From: Heterocephalus glaber
Taxonomy: Eukaryota > Chordata > Mammalia > Rodentia > Bathyergidae
NCBI RefSeq assembly: GCF_000247695.1
Contig: NW_004624748.1
Location: forward strand, 4,564,842 to 4,628,841
Length of the DNA stretch: 64,000 bases
Direction: 5' to 3'
The notes under the pieces: model-generated
Databases searched by the model: none
Told to the model about the DNA's origin: nothing
What the model saw: only the letters and a program-made list of their open reading frames with translations
Shown: positions 22,767-34,391 of the stretch, piece after piece
Layout: every line of letters begins with the position of its first letter
Position numbering within the stretch: position 1 is the stretch's first letter
Program-made: the position numbers and the translations under genes

Positions 22767-23217
22767 TCTTTCCCTCAAGCAAGCTAGAGAGGACCTGCAC
22801 GGTGGCTAAACCTCTAGGGCAATCATCTGGTCCTAAAACTTTTCTTTTCCACCTCACTGGGTCATTAGCAAGGCCATAATGTCCATCCTTCTCAAAGTTA
22901 AAAAGCTTTAAATGCTAAGAGATTATTCCTGTACTTATAAAAATACATAATTAAAATGACACTTCTGAAAAAGGATTACATGGTTTTAGATGTCAGGATA
23001 TTGACTTTTTTGGCCTTGTTTATTCACATTTAATAAGTCTAAAGGGATGATTGAGATTTTGTTAGAATTGTGTTTCCTTCAAAGGTTTTTTTTTTAACCT
23101 TTGATTATTAAAGTTAAAAAAGACACATCTCCCACTTTTACAGTACATACTGCATTATTAATTTCTTTAAAACCAGCACAAAGATGTTGGTTTGTAAAGG
23201 TGCTTAAGAACTATCTA
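22767..23217. other. AT-rich non-coding DNA
   Basis: Nothing was recognised here. Confidence 0.5.
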
Positions 23218-23362
23218 AGGAGCCGGATGTGATGGCATACGCCTGTAATCCCAGCACTCTGGAGACAGGCAGGAGGACTGACCCAAGTACAAGGCTACCC
23301 TTGGCTACACAGTGAATTCCAGGCCAGCCTATACTACATAGTGAGACCCTGTCTCAAAAAAT
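23218..23362 (+). repeat. B1 SINE
   Basis: AGCCGGATGTGATGGCATAC, CTGTAATCCCAGCACTCTGG and GTGAGACCCTGTCTCAAAAA mark a complete 7SL-derived B1 monomer with an internal duplication of the CCAGGCCAGCC region. Confidence 0.92.
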
Positions 23363-23795
23363 GAAAACCTACTTAAATGAAATACTACTTTTAGTAACCA
23401 AGGTTAAGCTTTTCTTATAATCTAATATCTTAAACTCTCTTTAAACTGATTTTAATTTATACATCTCTGATGTTCTCTTAGACTAAATGTACTTCCTTTA
23501 TAACTTAGAGTCAGAAATAGTGCTTAGACCATTTTAATAATTTATGCTTTCCTAAAGGCTGATACATTTGCTAATTTTGCATAATAAAATTTATGAATGT
23601 AAAATCATTGTAATTCCATAGTGTACACATTTTTAAATAAGTATTATACATCTAGATAATAAGCAAATATGCATTTATGAATCCCTTATGTCTGCTTAGT
23701 GATTTTTAAGTAGCTTATTTAAAAAGTAAGGTAAAATATACTTCTGTTTTTAAAGTTTCTTACACAACGTGATTTTTTTAAAAAAATTGACACGA

Positions 23796-23892
23796 GGGGC
23801 CGGGGATTTAGCTCAGCAGTTTCGCTGCCTGCTGCGCAAACACAAGGACCTGAGTTCGATCCCCTGTACCAAAAATTAAAAATAAAAAAATA
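23796..23892 (+). repeat. ID-type SINE, 'CTGCGCAA' subtype
   Basis: It has GGGGATTTAGCTCAGCAG, GCCTGCTGCGCAAACACAAG and GTTCGATCCCCTGTACC with an A-rich tail. AAAAATTGACAC precedes it and follows it. It is adjacent to the second copy at 23907. Confidence 0.95.
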
Positions 23893-23906
23893 AAAAATTG
23901 ACACAG

Positions 23907-24006
23907 GGGGGCCGGAGATTTAGCTCAGTGGTTCCGGCACCTGCCTCGCAAGCGCAAGGTCCTGAGTTCAATCCCCGGTACCAAAAATACAAAACAAAAC
24001 AAAAAT
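23907..24006 (+). repeat. ID-type SINE, 'CTCGCAAG' subtype
   Basis: GGAGATTTAGCTCAGTGG, CACCTGCCTCGCAAGCGCAA and AGTTCAATCCCCGGTACC are followed by an AAAAC tail. The same AAAAATTGACACAG target sequence brackets it, so two ID copies landed at one target. Confidence 0.95.
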
Positions 24007-24588
24007 AAAAATTGACACAGCATTTCTGTTTCACTAATAGACTTTGTTATCAGGCCCCAAACTGTTCTTTCTTCTCTCTGACCTCACAGCTACCATGGAG
24101 GCTGCCCAAAGGAGCTTAAGTAAACACTTTTAAATTACGTAATGCAGTCCTAGAGGAACAACTTCAACCAAACTATGCCATATAGTTTTACAAATGCTAT
24201 TTTTCCATATGCCAGAATGCTCATTACCCTATCTAGAGAATGACTTCACGCTAATGATAACATGAAAGAATACTGGAAGTGGGCCAGTCTGTCCTTAGAC
24301 ATCTCAAATGAAGGCAGGGTTGAGGTAATTATTTCAAAGTAGATACCTAGTGAATTTTCTAACCTTATAAATTAAGCATTTTAGAAACAACTATAGTAAA
24401 ATGGAAGCATTGAGAAATTTTAAGTATGATATTGCTAGCTAATAGTAAAAAGGCTCTATCTGCTAATGTATTTAACTAAATAGTCTTAATTTTTATTAAG
24501 TAAAATAATTTGGATCTCTAATGTTATTTTTCTTCACTATTCTGTAAGTTCAAAATACAATTTATTTTTAAAAGAAATAGTGCCTGAT

Positions 24589-24782
24589 GCCAGGTGTGGT
24601 GGTGCATACCTGTAATCCCAGCACTCCGCAGGCTGAGGCAGGAAGATCACTGTTCAAGACCCTGTCTCCAGGGCTGGAGGTTTAGCTCAGTGGCACCAGG
24701 CCTGCCTGGCAAGCGCAAGGTCCTGAGCGCAATTCCTGGTACCAAAACAAAAGATCCTGTATCCAAGAAAAAAAAAAAAAAA
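24589..24782 (+). repeat. B1 SINE interrupted by an ID
   Basis: The B1 5' part (GCCAGGTGTGGTGGTGCATA) runs to AGACCCTGTCTCCAG, an ID occupies 24671-24750, and AGATCCTGTATCCAAG plus poly-A continues. The near-identical 15-mers are the target duplication of the ID. Confidence 0.9.
24671..24750 (+). repeat. ID-type SINE nested in B1
   Basis: GGGCTGGAGGTTTAGCTCAG, GCCTGCCTGGCAAGCGCAAG and a mutated B box (GAGCGCAATTCCTGG). Confidence 0.9.
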
Positions 24783-25145
24783 GCCAGTCAATAAATAGAT
24801 CTTCAACATCTGAACAAGACTATGCTAAGCATCAAAGAAAGATAAAGGATGTTAACTCCTTGAGGTAATAAAGTTATTAATATGAATATATGAGCAAAAG
24901 CTTGTGGAGTTTGTAGGAAGAGAAACTAAAAGAACTGTTGAACTTTTAAGAAAAATTATTTTTTTGCTACAAGTGATCTTAGTTCCTAAAGTACTGAAAG
25001 TTTTAAAAATTAAGACGTTAGAGACTTGTATCTGTATGTTTCAAATTTAGAAGTGCCTACAAACTCTTCTATGAAAAATGTATTTTATTGGTTATGGCAT
25101 TATTTTACAGTTAAGTTTTAGTGTTTCTATTCCATTATTTTATTT

Positions 25146-25227
25146 TCTTTTTTTGGTTCCAGTGATCAAATTCAGGACCTTGTACTTGCGAGGTAGGCGG
25201 TGGCACCACTGAGCTAAATATCAGCCC
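25146..25227 (-). repeat. ID-type SINE, minus strand
   Basis: The reverse-complement ID body (GGTTCCAGTGATCAAATTCA to GAGCTAAATATCAGCCC) is flanked by TCTATTCCATTATTTT on both sides, a 16-bp target duplication. Confidence 0.95.
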
Positions 25228-25854
25228 TCTATTCCATTATTTTCAATTCACTGGTTACTTGGTCTTGATCTATATTTTAAAATCCAGTGGTCATGTTTTG
25301 GTTTACCATATCTTATTGATTGATCACTTCATCATCTGCTCTTGACTTTTTTCTGCATAGACTAACAGATACTATATTTGCCTTTGTTCTTGAATGGTAT
25401 TTACTTAGATACCACAGTTTAGGGTCATGTTGGCTTTGCTTACTGTGCAGATATTTTTTTCTAGCTTTGAATATTACTTAGATGATGTGTAAGATCATCA
25501 TGAGTTCCTCTTCTTTGTAAATAATTTTGTTTTCTGTGTGGTCTGAAAAGTTCTTCCTTCATTCTTTATTGTCAATAACTTAACCAAGGATATGCTTCAA
25601 TGCTGAATATTATGTGTCCATTTTCCTTTAAACATTTTATTCCACAGATTCAGTTCTTTAATTATTTTGTGAAAATTCTCTACTGTTACACCTTTAATGC
25701 TTTTTCTGAATCATTTGTTGCATTATTTACTCAGGGAGATGAATCAGTCTGTATTATGTCATCTTTGTTTCACTTCCATATTATCTTTGCAATTACTTTG
25801 GTCTGTTTTTCTTCTGCATTCACTGCAATTTCTTAATGTCTTTATTAATATTTA

Positions 25855-27430
25855 TTTGTTAAATTTATTGAGTACTACTATTATATGTCAGGCACCCATG
25901 CTAAATATGATCATATCTCTGCCTTTATAAAGCTTATGTTTTAGTGGATAATAGGGAGAAAAAGTTACAGTGGCAGGTAGTGATAAGGAGAAATTTAAGG
26001 AATTTGAGGAAGAGAAGGCAGAGTAGAAAAATACATTTTAGGAAGAGTAGAACAGGCAGGCCTCTCTAAATTGACTTGAGAAGATAGCTGAATAAAGTGA
26101 GGCAGTGAGCTAAGGGAATCCAGATATGAAGAAATGTAAAGATAAAGCCCTTGAGGTGGGAAAGCAATGTGTGCAAGACAGTGATTAGTGCCAGATGAGT
26201 CACTGGGAAAGAAATGGGAGATGAGACTAGAAAGTTGAATAAGCCCGATCACAAAAGTAGTTGTAGGCCCTAGTGAACAATTTGAATTTTGTTCTAAATG
26301 TGATGAGGAGTAGGCAGATGGATTTATGCTTTAAAGGAGTTTACTCTGGCTGCTGGTAAGAGTTTCAGGAGCAATCACTGAATATAAGGAATTGGTCAAA
26401 TAGGTATAGGCCAGAAAAAGCAAAAGAGGACATGGAGTTAACAGTAAATTTGGGAAACACCTACTGCCCAAGGTACGTAGTAAACAGAAAGATCACCCTA
26501 AAGCTGAGGGGGACTCAGCCAAGCTAAAACTCCAATCTCCTCTGTAGTGGAGCGCTGCTTAGTTGGTGCTGGTAGCTTGAGAGGGTGTGTTGAAGCTGGC
26601 TTTAAGGGAATACAATTTGGCACCAACTACCACTGTCAGAATAAAGGTACATAACCGGGACAGTGCTGACAGGTAGGTACAAAAGGCCAACAAGAAAAAG
26701 TTCTTTCCTCTTCACTTTTTCTATTAATATTTATTGATGGAACATGGCAGTTCCATACAAATATAGTTTGTACTAGTACATAACACAAATATAATTTGCA
26801 AAGTTCCAGTCCTAGCATCACAAAAGCAAAGTATGGGAAAGTTCATTGTTGAGGGCTAACAATTTAATAACTGCTATAAAGAGGAACTAAGGATAGTTTC
26901 CAGGTTTTGACTTAGCAACTGGATGAAAATTATGCCATTTACTGACATGAATAAAGACTTGGGGAGAAGAAAGTGATGGAGAAACTTGTTTGTGGATAGG
27001 GATGTAGCTCGGGCATAGCACTTGCTTGGCATACAAGAAGTCCTGGGTTTAATTCCCAGTATATAAAAAGAAAGGTAAAAAGAAAAAAGAAAGTTATTTT
27101 TTTTATTTATATTAACATTTTTATTGAGGTGTAATATTGCAGAAAGTTGCACAAATCTTTACTATGCAATGTATAAGTTATTTTAAATGTGCTAACTTTA
27201 ATGCCTATTAGAAATCTAAGTGGAGTGGCTAGACAAGCAGTTGGATGAATCTAGAGTGCAACAGAAGTATCAGGGATATAATACAAATTTTAGGAGTCCT
27301 AAGAATACAGACAGTATTTAAAACCAAGAGATTAGATGAGATGATTTTGGGGGAAATGAATGCTGATGAATGAGAAAAAGAGGGTGAAGAATATGCTTGG
27401 GGCTTCTTAAAAATTTGGGAAGAGAAAAAT
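25855..27430 (-). mobile_element. L2 LINE remnant, minus strand
   Basis: From GGAGTTTACTCTGGCTGCTG (26335) through CCAGGTTTTGACTTAGCAAC (26900) to CAGTTGGATGAATCTAGAGT (27239), the sequence follows the reverse complement of the L2 ORF2 3' region. The segment 25855-26300 (TTGAGTACTACTATTATATG, AAGCCCTTGAGGTGGGAAAG) looks contiguous with it. All frames are broken. An old ID interrupts it at 26993-27070. Confidence 0.75.
26993..27070 (+). repeat. Old ID-type SINE
   Basis: GGATAGGGATGTAGCTCGGG, CACTTGCTTGGCATACAAG and GGTTTAATTCCCAGTATA are diverged from the young subtype and closer to the general rodent ID layout. Confidence 0.8.
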
Positions 27431-28212
27431 ATCTGACAATGAGGTTGTTGGTAATCTCAAGAGCTATTTACATGGTGCTGTGGAGACAGGAATACTAATT
27501 GGAATAATTCGAAGAGAATGTAAAGAAAGTGAAGACTAGAAGTACAGGCAGTCTCTGAAGAGCAGAGGTATAAAGGGACTCTTATTCATTCTGTAAATAG
27601 AGGGGGATACAGAGTCTAGGGTGACAGGAAGGGAAAAATTGAACGTTCAGTAAGTAGTGGGTGTTATCATAGAAACAGTCTTTAAATATGCAAGTAAAGA
27701 TGGGTTCAGGGCACAAATACTAGGGCTTATCCTAGATAAGGGGAAGGATAGCTGATACTCTATAACAGGAAAAGAGTATGTATCAGTACAGATGAAGGGA
27801 GGTTTGTAGATTTCAACATGGAAAGATGAGTTTCTCTTGTAGCAGCTTCTACTTAGCCATGAAACAAGCTTGAAAAGAGTGGGCAGATGTGTGGAAGAGT
27901 TGGAGACAAGAAATGGGACATAATCCTCTTGGAGAACAGAAGAATAAATTGACTAGGTGAATGTTCTAGGATTACCAGTTATTCCTGAGAATTTGATTTC
28001 TAGCTATATTATTTCATTTCTTGATCTAAATTTATTTAGAAATAATAGTATTATTTTGGCTTTTGGTGCCTTAAATTATACACATTTTTCCCTTTCTGTT
28101 CCTACCTGTTTTTTTAGAGTCTTTACTTTTTCCCCATTTTGTAAAGTATCTGGACAGAGAAATTTTATGATCTCCCTTCACTCCCACATTCATCTTGGAA
28201 GTATAAAATAAT

Positions 28213-28301
28213 TTTTGTTTGTTTTTTGGTACCGGGGATCGAACTTGGGTCCTTGTGCTTGTGAGGCAGGCGGCGGAACCAATGAGCTAAATCCCCGGCC
28301 C
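28213..28301 (-). repeat. ID-type SINE, minus strand, near consensus
   Basis: GGTACCGGGGATCGAACTTG through GCTAAATCCCCGGCCC is an almost intact reverse-complement copy, probably among the youngest. Confidence 0.95.
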
Positions 28302-28399
28302 TAGAATAATGTTTTTATGTGAACTACACATCATACTTTTTCAGTCTATACATAGGAATGTGATACATAAGTTATGGTCATGTTGTATATTAGAATGGC

Positions 28400-28530
28400 T
28401 ACCATGGAATGAATGCTTTTGAGCCAGGCACTGTGCTAGGCATTTTTCATACAACTCTAAAACTTGTAACAACCCTACAGGGTAAGTATTATTACCAGTA
28501 TTTCTACAAGAAATCGTTTTTACTGGTGGT
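28400..28530 (+). repeat. MIR SINE remnant
   Basis: GAGCCAGGCACTGTGCTAGG, AACAACCCTACAGGGTAAG and TATTATTACCAG match the MIR 3' half. Confidence 0.8.
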
Positions 28531-28534
28531 GTCA

Positions 28535-28598
28535 GATCACCAGAATCTTAACTGAAGCTCAGAGCTGATCACCAGAATCTTAACTGAAGCTCAGAGCT
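28535..28598. repeat. Perfect 32-bp tandem duplication
   Basis: Two identical copies with period 32 start with GATCACCAGAATCTTAACTG (28535 and 28567). Perfect identity indicates a recent event. Confidence 0.95.
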
Positions 28599-29258
28599 GG
28601 CCAAAATAAAAAGGTAAGAACAAACTTTTCTCTCTTATGTCAAAAATTTGCACTTAAGTGATTATCCTTTTTCAAATACAAGATAATAGTTGCAAAAGTG
28701 CACCACACAAACTAAAGAGACAACTTTTTTATATACTCTAGCGTTAAACTGGAGGAGTTGCTGACAGATTCAAAGAAGTTGGTGACTTAATGGAAGTATG
28801 CCTTCTCTAACCAAGTCCATCACCATCATCTACTACCATTCTGAAGGCCTGCTATGTCAGAACACTTAGTAAACTGTATTAAACCAGTAGAATTTTATAA
28901 GTTATAGAATCAGTGGATTCTTTCCTTGAAATTCTATTATTTGGATTTAAACAATATCAAATTTTTCTCTTGTTCAACAATGTAGGTACACATAAATGTA
29001 TGTACACATAAATGTATGTACTTACATATTTATATTCATGTGATAATGAAAATAGTGGGATATAAATACAAATGTGACAAATACTGGATTTCTTTTTCTG
29101 ATTATGAAAGTAGTACATGGTAAATTTTGAAAATATATTAAACTATTTTTAAAAGAACAGCAGGAAAAAATAACCAACAGTTTCTTTATTTAGAGGCAAC
29201 TTACTACTGACATATTTTCATGCAGTTAAACTGATGAAGTTTAAACTGTTTGCCTGTA

Positions 29259-29457
29259 CAGTGATACCTTGGTTCATGAACTTAGTGTGTTCTACAGTTT
29301 TGGAAAAGACAACCATGTTTGTATGGGAAGGATGGCTGTGAACATATTTGTCACGAGATTCAGAGTTTGCAAACAAAAACAAAATTTTGCCGAACACTTC
29401 TGTTTGCAAACCAAATTGTTTGCAAACAAAAGCATTCATAAACCCAAGGTACCACTG
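29259..29457. mobile_element. Non-autonomous Tc1/mariner-pogo-like DNA transposon
   Basis: The ends are inverted: CAGTGATACCTTGGTTCATG at the left and, on the reverse strand at the right, CAGTGGTACCTTGGGTTTAT. TA precedes the left end. The interior has repeated GTTTGCAAAC-like motifs. It has no transposase. Short open frames across it are incidental. Confidence 0.75.
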
Positions 29458-29724
29458 TCTATACTGTCTTTTTTACATAACAATATTTAAAACCATTTTC
29501 AATGGCTTCAGTGTTCCCTAATAAAATACTATTTTCCTAACTTTCTTACAATATTGCTATGAGCTTTTGTTCTATCCATAAATCTGTTTTAGCATTACAG
29601 ATTATTTTCTAAATATAAATTTTCAAAATGCTTAAATTTTGAAAAAAGCAAAGATGGAAAATGTCTGAGGGCTACCTTTTAAAATTGAGACCAGTATTTA
29701 AATTTAGATCCAGAGTTTCTGTGT

Positions 29725-29787
29725 AAACCCAGGGCCTTTTGAATGACAGGAAGCACTCTGCCACTCAGCTACATTCCCCCAGCCCTG
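29725..29787 (-). repeat. Old ID-type SINE fragment, minus strand
   Basis: AAACCCAGGGCCTTTTGAAT and CTCAGCTACATTCCCCCAGC correspond to the reverse complement of an old ID. Confidence 0.7.
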
Positions 29788-30164
29788 GCCATTCTTTGAA
29801 AAATATTAAGTGCTGACTAACCACTTTCTGTAGCATGAAAAACTAATGCATTCATTTAGCATGTGCAGAACTAAAGGTTATATTAAATCTCAAGATGTAA
29901 AAATAAAGAGAAGCATCTATCCTTTTTAAATTCTGAAAACAGATACCTCTTTCCAGCTCTTTCATTGCCATAAACACTTCAATATAAAGTGAGGGTTAAG
30001 GAAAGTATTCTGTTATAGTATCATTCTGAAAACTACCAAACTCCATTTTTAGTCTGGTTTTGATACACTGAAATAATATGTGAGTATACAGATATTATAT
30101 AGTCACATTTACACATTTAGGCATTATTTTCTTTCAAAGTCAAGTTTTTTCATTGTAAATAACA

Positions 30165-30300
30165 TCCACGGCATGGTGGAATACACCTGTTATCCCAGCA
30201 CTCAGGAGACTTGAGGCAGGAGAATCACCATGTTTGAGGACAGCTTGGGATACATAGTGAGTTCAAGGCCAGGCTCAACTACACAGTAAGACCCTATCAA
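30165..30300 (+). repeat. B1 SINE
   Basis: GGCATGGTGGAATACACCTG, TTATCCCAGCACTCAGGAG and CACAGTAAGACCCTATC, with an extra CCAGGCC-containing segment, mark a diverged B1. Confidence 0.88.
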
Positions 30301-30467
30301 ATAACCCAACCAAACAAATAAATAAATGAGATTTGTAAGAAAAACGTTAGAGAAATGTTGGCAGTCTGAAAAGTATTGACACCTTCTGTACTAGCAACCA
30401 GAGAAAAACCAGTGTTAACATTCTTGTATGGTTCCTTCCTATATTTAAACTACACAGTCACTGAATA

Positions 30468-30574
30468 CAGTCATGTGTCACTTAAGTACAAGGATACAAA
30501 GTCATTAAGCAATACAATCTTATGAGACCACTATCATACTGTTGACTGAAATGTCATTATATGGCACATGACTG
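30468..30574. mobile_element. MER2-like (Tigger/pogo) deletion derivative
   Basis: The left end is CAGTCATGTGTCACTTAAG and the right end reads CAGTCATGTGCCATAT on the reverse strand. GACTGAAATGTCATTATATG near the right end is typical of this ancient family. TA precedes the left end. The interior is mostly deleted. Confidence 0.75.
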
Positions 30575-30778
30575 CATATAGTTTTATATACTATTTTTCT
30601 TAGTATTTCATAATGACCATTTTCTCATATTGCTGATATTTTTACGAACATGTTTTTTAACATCTACATAGCATTCCAACATATGGCTACCAAAATTTAT
30701 TTACCCATCCCTTCATTTCAAATATTTATGTTGTTCACCAATTGACACAATTATATGAGGACATTTTAGAATCCATAC

Positions 30779-30814
30779 TTGTCTACTAGTACTCAAAATA
30801 GTACTAGTAGACAA
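30779..30814. repeat. Perfect 15-bp inverted repeat with 6-nt loop
   Basis: TTGTCTACTAGTACT is followed by CAAAAT and then its exact reverse complement AGTACTAGTAGACAA. A stable hairpin is possible in either strand. Confidence 0.95.
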
Positions 30815-31560
30815 AATAATTGTTTGCTCTTTTTCTTCTGTCACGTTCCTTTTATAAACAAAAAGCTTATTGTGATTCCCCCTCAATACCTAGACATGGC
30901 TTTTTCTCAATACAAAAACTCCACTTTGAGCATGTCCTTTCTCCTTTCTCAAACAATATTATCCCTGAATGAGGTCCATATTTCTGCAGATCTACAGTAA
31001 AATAATGTGAATTCAAGCCAGATCTTTGCCTACATTAAGTTTGGATGATGTAGTTTTAGCTTTAAAAAATTGAAACCTATGAGATTAAAACTCCAATGGA
31101 AGACATATAAGCAAAGAATCTTAGTAGCATACCAGAAAATGTGATCATGGAAGGAAAGAAGGAAAAGGGTGTTAGCTATCACTTTTGTAATTTTGCCACA
31201 ATCCTAAACTTGATGTAGTATGAATTGTTATTTCATTGAAACATTAGAAGATGTAAGTACAAAATTAGGAAGAGTAAAACGTAAGGTTTTAACTGGTAAA
31301 TTCAGTGAAAACCTACACAATCTGTTCTCTAGTTGAGGTTTTGAATTTGTAATATCTGTATTATGTTAATAGTGACCACATTCTGCATTAGCTTTGATTC
31401 CCCTCCCCATAAAGTATAGATATATCAGAGAACACTATTTTTGAAATTACAAAAATCCTGGACTAAAAAATTTTTTTTCAATAGCTTCTGGTTGGGAGAT
31501 CTGTAAAACCTCAGTTATACCTACTAACCAGTGTATCCTGATGAGTTAAATATGTTTTTT

Positions 31561-31646
31561 GGGGGTTTTTGGTACTGGGGATCAAACTCAGAACCTCACG
31601 ATTCCAAGGCAGGTGGCAGAACCACTAAGCTAAATCCCGGGCCCCA
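31561..31646 (-). repeat. ID-type SINE, minus strand
   Basis: GGTACTGGGGATCAAACTCA to AAATCCCGGGCCCC is flanked by AGTTAAATATGTTTTTT on both sides. Confidence 0.95.
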
Positions 31647-32063
31647 AGTTAAATATGTTTTTTAAAACTTCAAATTACTATTAAGTAACTCTGTAGAATC
31701 AATTTGGTATCTGAAGAAACATTGTTAAAAAATTTATTTTTACTAGTAGCTCTCATAATTGTGGTTCTAGAAGATAGAATTTTAGTGATTTTTAATCCAA
31801 TTCTCATCTTACAAATGAGAAAAGAAGTACTCAGATAAATTTAGAAAAGTATCTTTTCTATTCAGTATGTTTGTTTGGTTGGTTTGTTTGTTTCTAGAGG
31901 TGCTGGGGGTTCCTAACACCTTGGATATCAGAAAAATGTATAACTGTTAGTATTCAAAAAATCCAAGAAAGATCTGAATCTAAGTACACATTTCTCTTTA
32001 TGATTCCTAATGGACAATCCATTTTACCTTTCTCCATTGCCACAGACACAAAAGGAAGCATCT

Positions 32064-32142
32064 ACACTAGTGGCAAATCTATGCTATGCATGCCACAGTA
32101 GGCTGTTTATCATTGAAAGCTCTAAAAGGTTCGCCATCACTA
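32064..32142. mobile_element. hAT-like MITE fragment
   Basis: AGTGGCAAATCTATGC at the left and CTAAAAGGTTCGCCATCACT at the right correspond to the inverted ends of the element at 46830-47018. Most of the interior is absent. Confidence 0.6.
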
Positions 32143-32252
32143 GCTGGTGCTCATCTACCATAAAACCCATGAGCAAGTTGGCAAGTTGGCCCATGACTCA
32201 GTTTGGCAAGCCACAGTGTTGTACCACTCATTGGTGGAACATCTACAAATAG
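32143..32252. repeat. Unknown repeat, copy 1
   Basis: GGTGCTCATCTACCATAAAA, CATGAGCAAGTTGG and GGCAAGCCACAGTGTTGTAC are shared with the segment at 33431-33525, which lies about 1.3 kb away in the same orientation. I do not recognise the family. Confidence 0.65.
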
Positions 32253-32604
32253 CCCTATGAGTACATCCCAGTGGCCTCTCAACTGTGCTTCAGGAAATTC
32301 ATTTAGGTAGGCTAATTCCCATAACAGATCAACTCAAAAAAGTATAAGGCTCAAATTTGTTTCTTGCTAAAGTAAACAAGCAGTTGATTACCTAGTTTTC
32401 AAGGTCTTTCTGTACTTAGACTTGTAGTACCCAACATCCAAGATTTCCTTGAGAGGTTTCTGTTTGTAGAGATCGTCCCCATTTCAGTATGGAGAGTTTT
32501 CTAGAAGGAACTCAAAGTAGTACATATCACTCCCATTCTATTGACTGTAATTTAGCCACATACTCATAGCTTACTGAAAAGGATGCTAAGAAATGAAATT
32601 TGTC

Positions 32605-32785
32605 AAAAAGTGGTGGCACACGTGTAATCCCAGCACTCTGGGAGACAGGCAGGAGGATCACAAGTTCAGGCCCAGCCATAGCAACTTAAGGAGACCCTTT
32701 CTCACAGTAAATAACAAAAGGGGCTGGGGATATAGCTCAGTGCAGAGATTTGGGTTCAATCCTCAATACTACAAAAAAAGAAGAA
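32605..32785 (+). repeat. B1-ID dimeric SINE
   Basis: The B1 part (GTGGTGGCACACGTGTAATC onward, 5' truncated) joins an ID part (GGGGCTGGGGATATAGCTCA, GGTTCAATCCTCAATACTAC) through a short A-rich linker. Confidence 0.9.
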
Positions 32786-32881
32786 AAAGAAAAGAGTCAT
32801 TACTTCCTTGAGTATTCCCTACCACCACCACACCACAAATTCTCACACAAAAAAGTACTGAAACTGTCCTCTACGATTCAA

Positions 32882-32943
32882 TTTTTTTTTTGTACCAGGG
32901 ATCAAACTCAGGACTTTGCGCTTGTGAGGCAGGCGGCAAAACA
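32882..32943 (-). repeat. ID-type SINE, 5'-truncated, minus strand
   Basis: TGTACCAGGGATCAAACTCA to GGCAGGCGGCAAAAC is present, but the A-box end is missing. CTACGATTCAATTTTT and CTATGATTCAATTTTT flank it, so truncation happened at insertion. Confidence 0.92.
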
Positions 32944-33430
32944 ACTATGATTCAATTTTTAATAGAAGTACTTCTGAAATCATAAGTATGCTGTATAAAT
33001 GTCAGTAAAAAACTCAAATCTATGGTTTGATGCTTTTCCACCCCTGTATTTTCATATTAATATTGGTCTGATTTTATATGTACTTACGGCCACATGAAAA
33101 CAACAATACAACTTGACCAGTTTTTTTTTTGTTTTTGACAATGTAATACTTAAGGGTGTGGGGAAAATGTGTGAAATAATCTAAATATGGTAACTTCCAT
33201 GGTGGAGGGAGAGAAAATAACTGAGAAACTGCTATTTGGCATCACTAGATACAGCTTCGTTCATTATAATTTAACCAACTTTACTGTTGCCAGAAGAGAG
33301 TGTAAATGGTGGAAGAGGTCAGAGTGAATGATTCTTAATTTAATTATTTGAAAATTATAGAAAACATGGTTACCCTTTGTAGTCTTACTCTGACACTTCA
33401 GCAATTCCTTGAATGTGTCTACACAAATTG

Positions 33431-33525
33431 GTGCTCGTCAACAATAAAATCCCTGAGCAAGTTGGAATCTGTTGGGCAAGCCATAGTGTTGTACCACTCC
33501 TAAGAGGAACATTTACAGATTTCTT
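33431..33525. repeat. Unknown repeat, copy 2
   Basis: GGTGCTCGTCAACAATAAAA, CTGAGCAAGTTGGAATCTG and GGCAAGCCATAGTGTTGTAC align with copy 1 at 32143-32252. The two differ enough to be older than the ID insertions. Confidence 0.65.
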
Positions 33526-34391
33526 AATGAGACAAGGAATAGTTAAGTACTCCAAAAACCCAGGATAATCTCTGCTTCTCCTCTGTGAAGAAATGAAGGG
33601 TCTTCTTATAGTTAATTATTCCTATTTCCCAAACCACACCATTCCCACAGAAACTTCAGAAAAAGATTCAAGTTGATCAGTCTAGAACTTTTATATTACT
33701 TTAAATATTTCTGGAAAAATGTTAGCAGATGTTTTTCTAACTTTAAGGTATTTTTCTTTTAGAAAACTTGATTTTTTAATTTAAGTTTGTTCTTAAACAG
33801 TGAAGTAATAATTTACCTCAAAGTCACATTATTGTAAATGAAATAGCAAAAAATAGAATCTTTGTATCTAAGATCCCTTAAAAGAATATGTCTTAAAAGA
33901 CAAAGTGGTAGCCTGCCTATTGTGTGCCTTTTCCTGCAGCACACGAGGCACTGTGGCACATAATTAACATTTGTGCCATTATCTTTTAATTCATTACATA
34001 ACAGATAAAGAGATGTGTATGTGAAAAGTTGACATAAAGAGTATGCTAATGAAGCACAAACGAAATACTTTGTTAGATGTGGAAAAATGAAATGATTTAA
34101 ACCTAGGTTGATAATGGATAGAAATTTATTAGAATAAATAAATCTTGTATTTTTTTAAGTAGTGGTAGACCTGGATTGCCAGAGAGAAAAGATAGTCATT
34201 TGTCCATCAAATACTTATTGAATGTTTAGTATGTGTTCAGGGCACGAGAGAAATAGCAAAGAACAAAACTACCATGCAGCAGGATCAGGGAGGTCATGTA
34301 GGCATCATACTTTGATGGGAACAAGTAAGAGAGTAGAGAGATGGAACTGAACGCAAAAGAGCTGGTGATTTGCTTATATTAAAAGGCCTTA

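Noticed and set aside
23907..24006. Possible functional tRNA genes, since ID copies keep A and B boxes
   Set aside because: The bodies do not fold as a full tRNA cloverleaf, they have A-rich tails and target duplications, and many near-identical copies are dispersed. They are SINEs.
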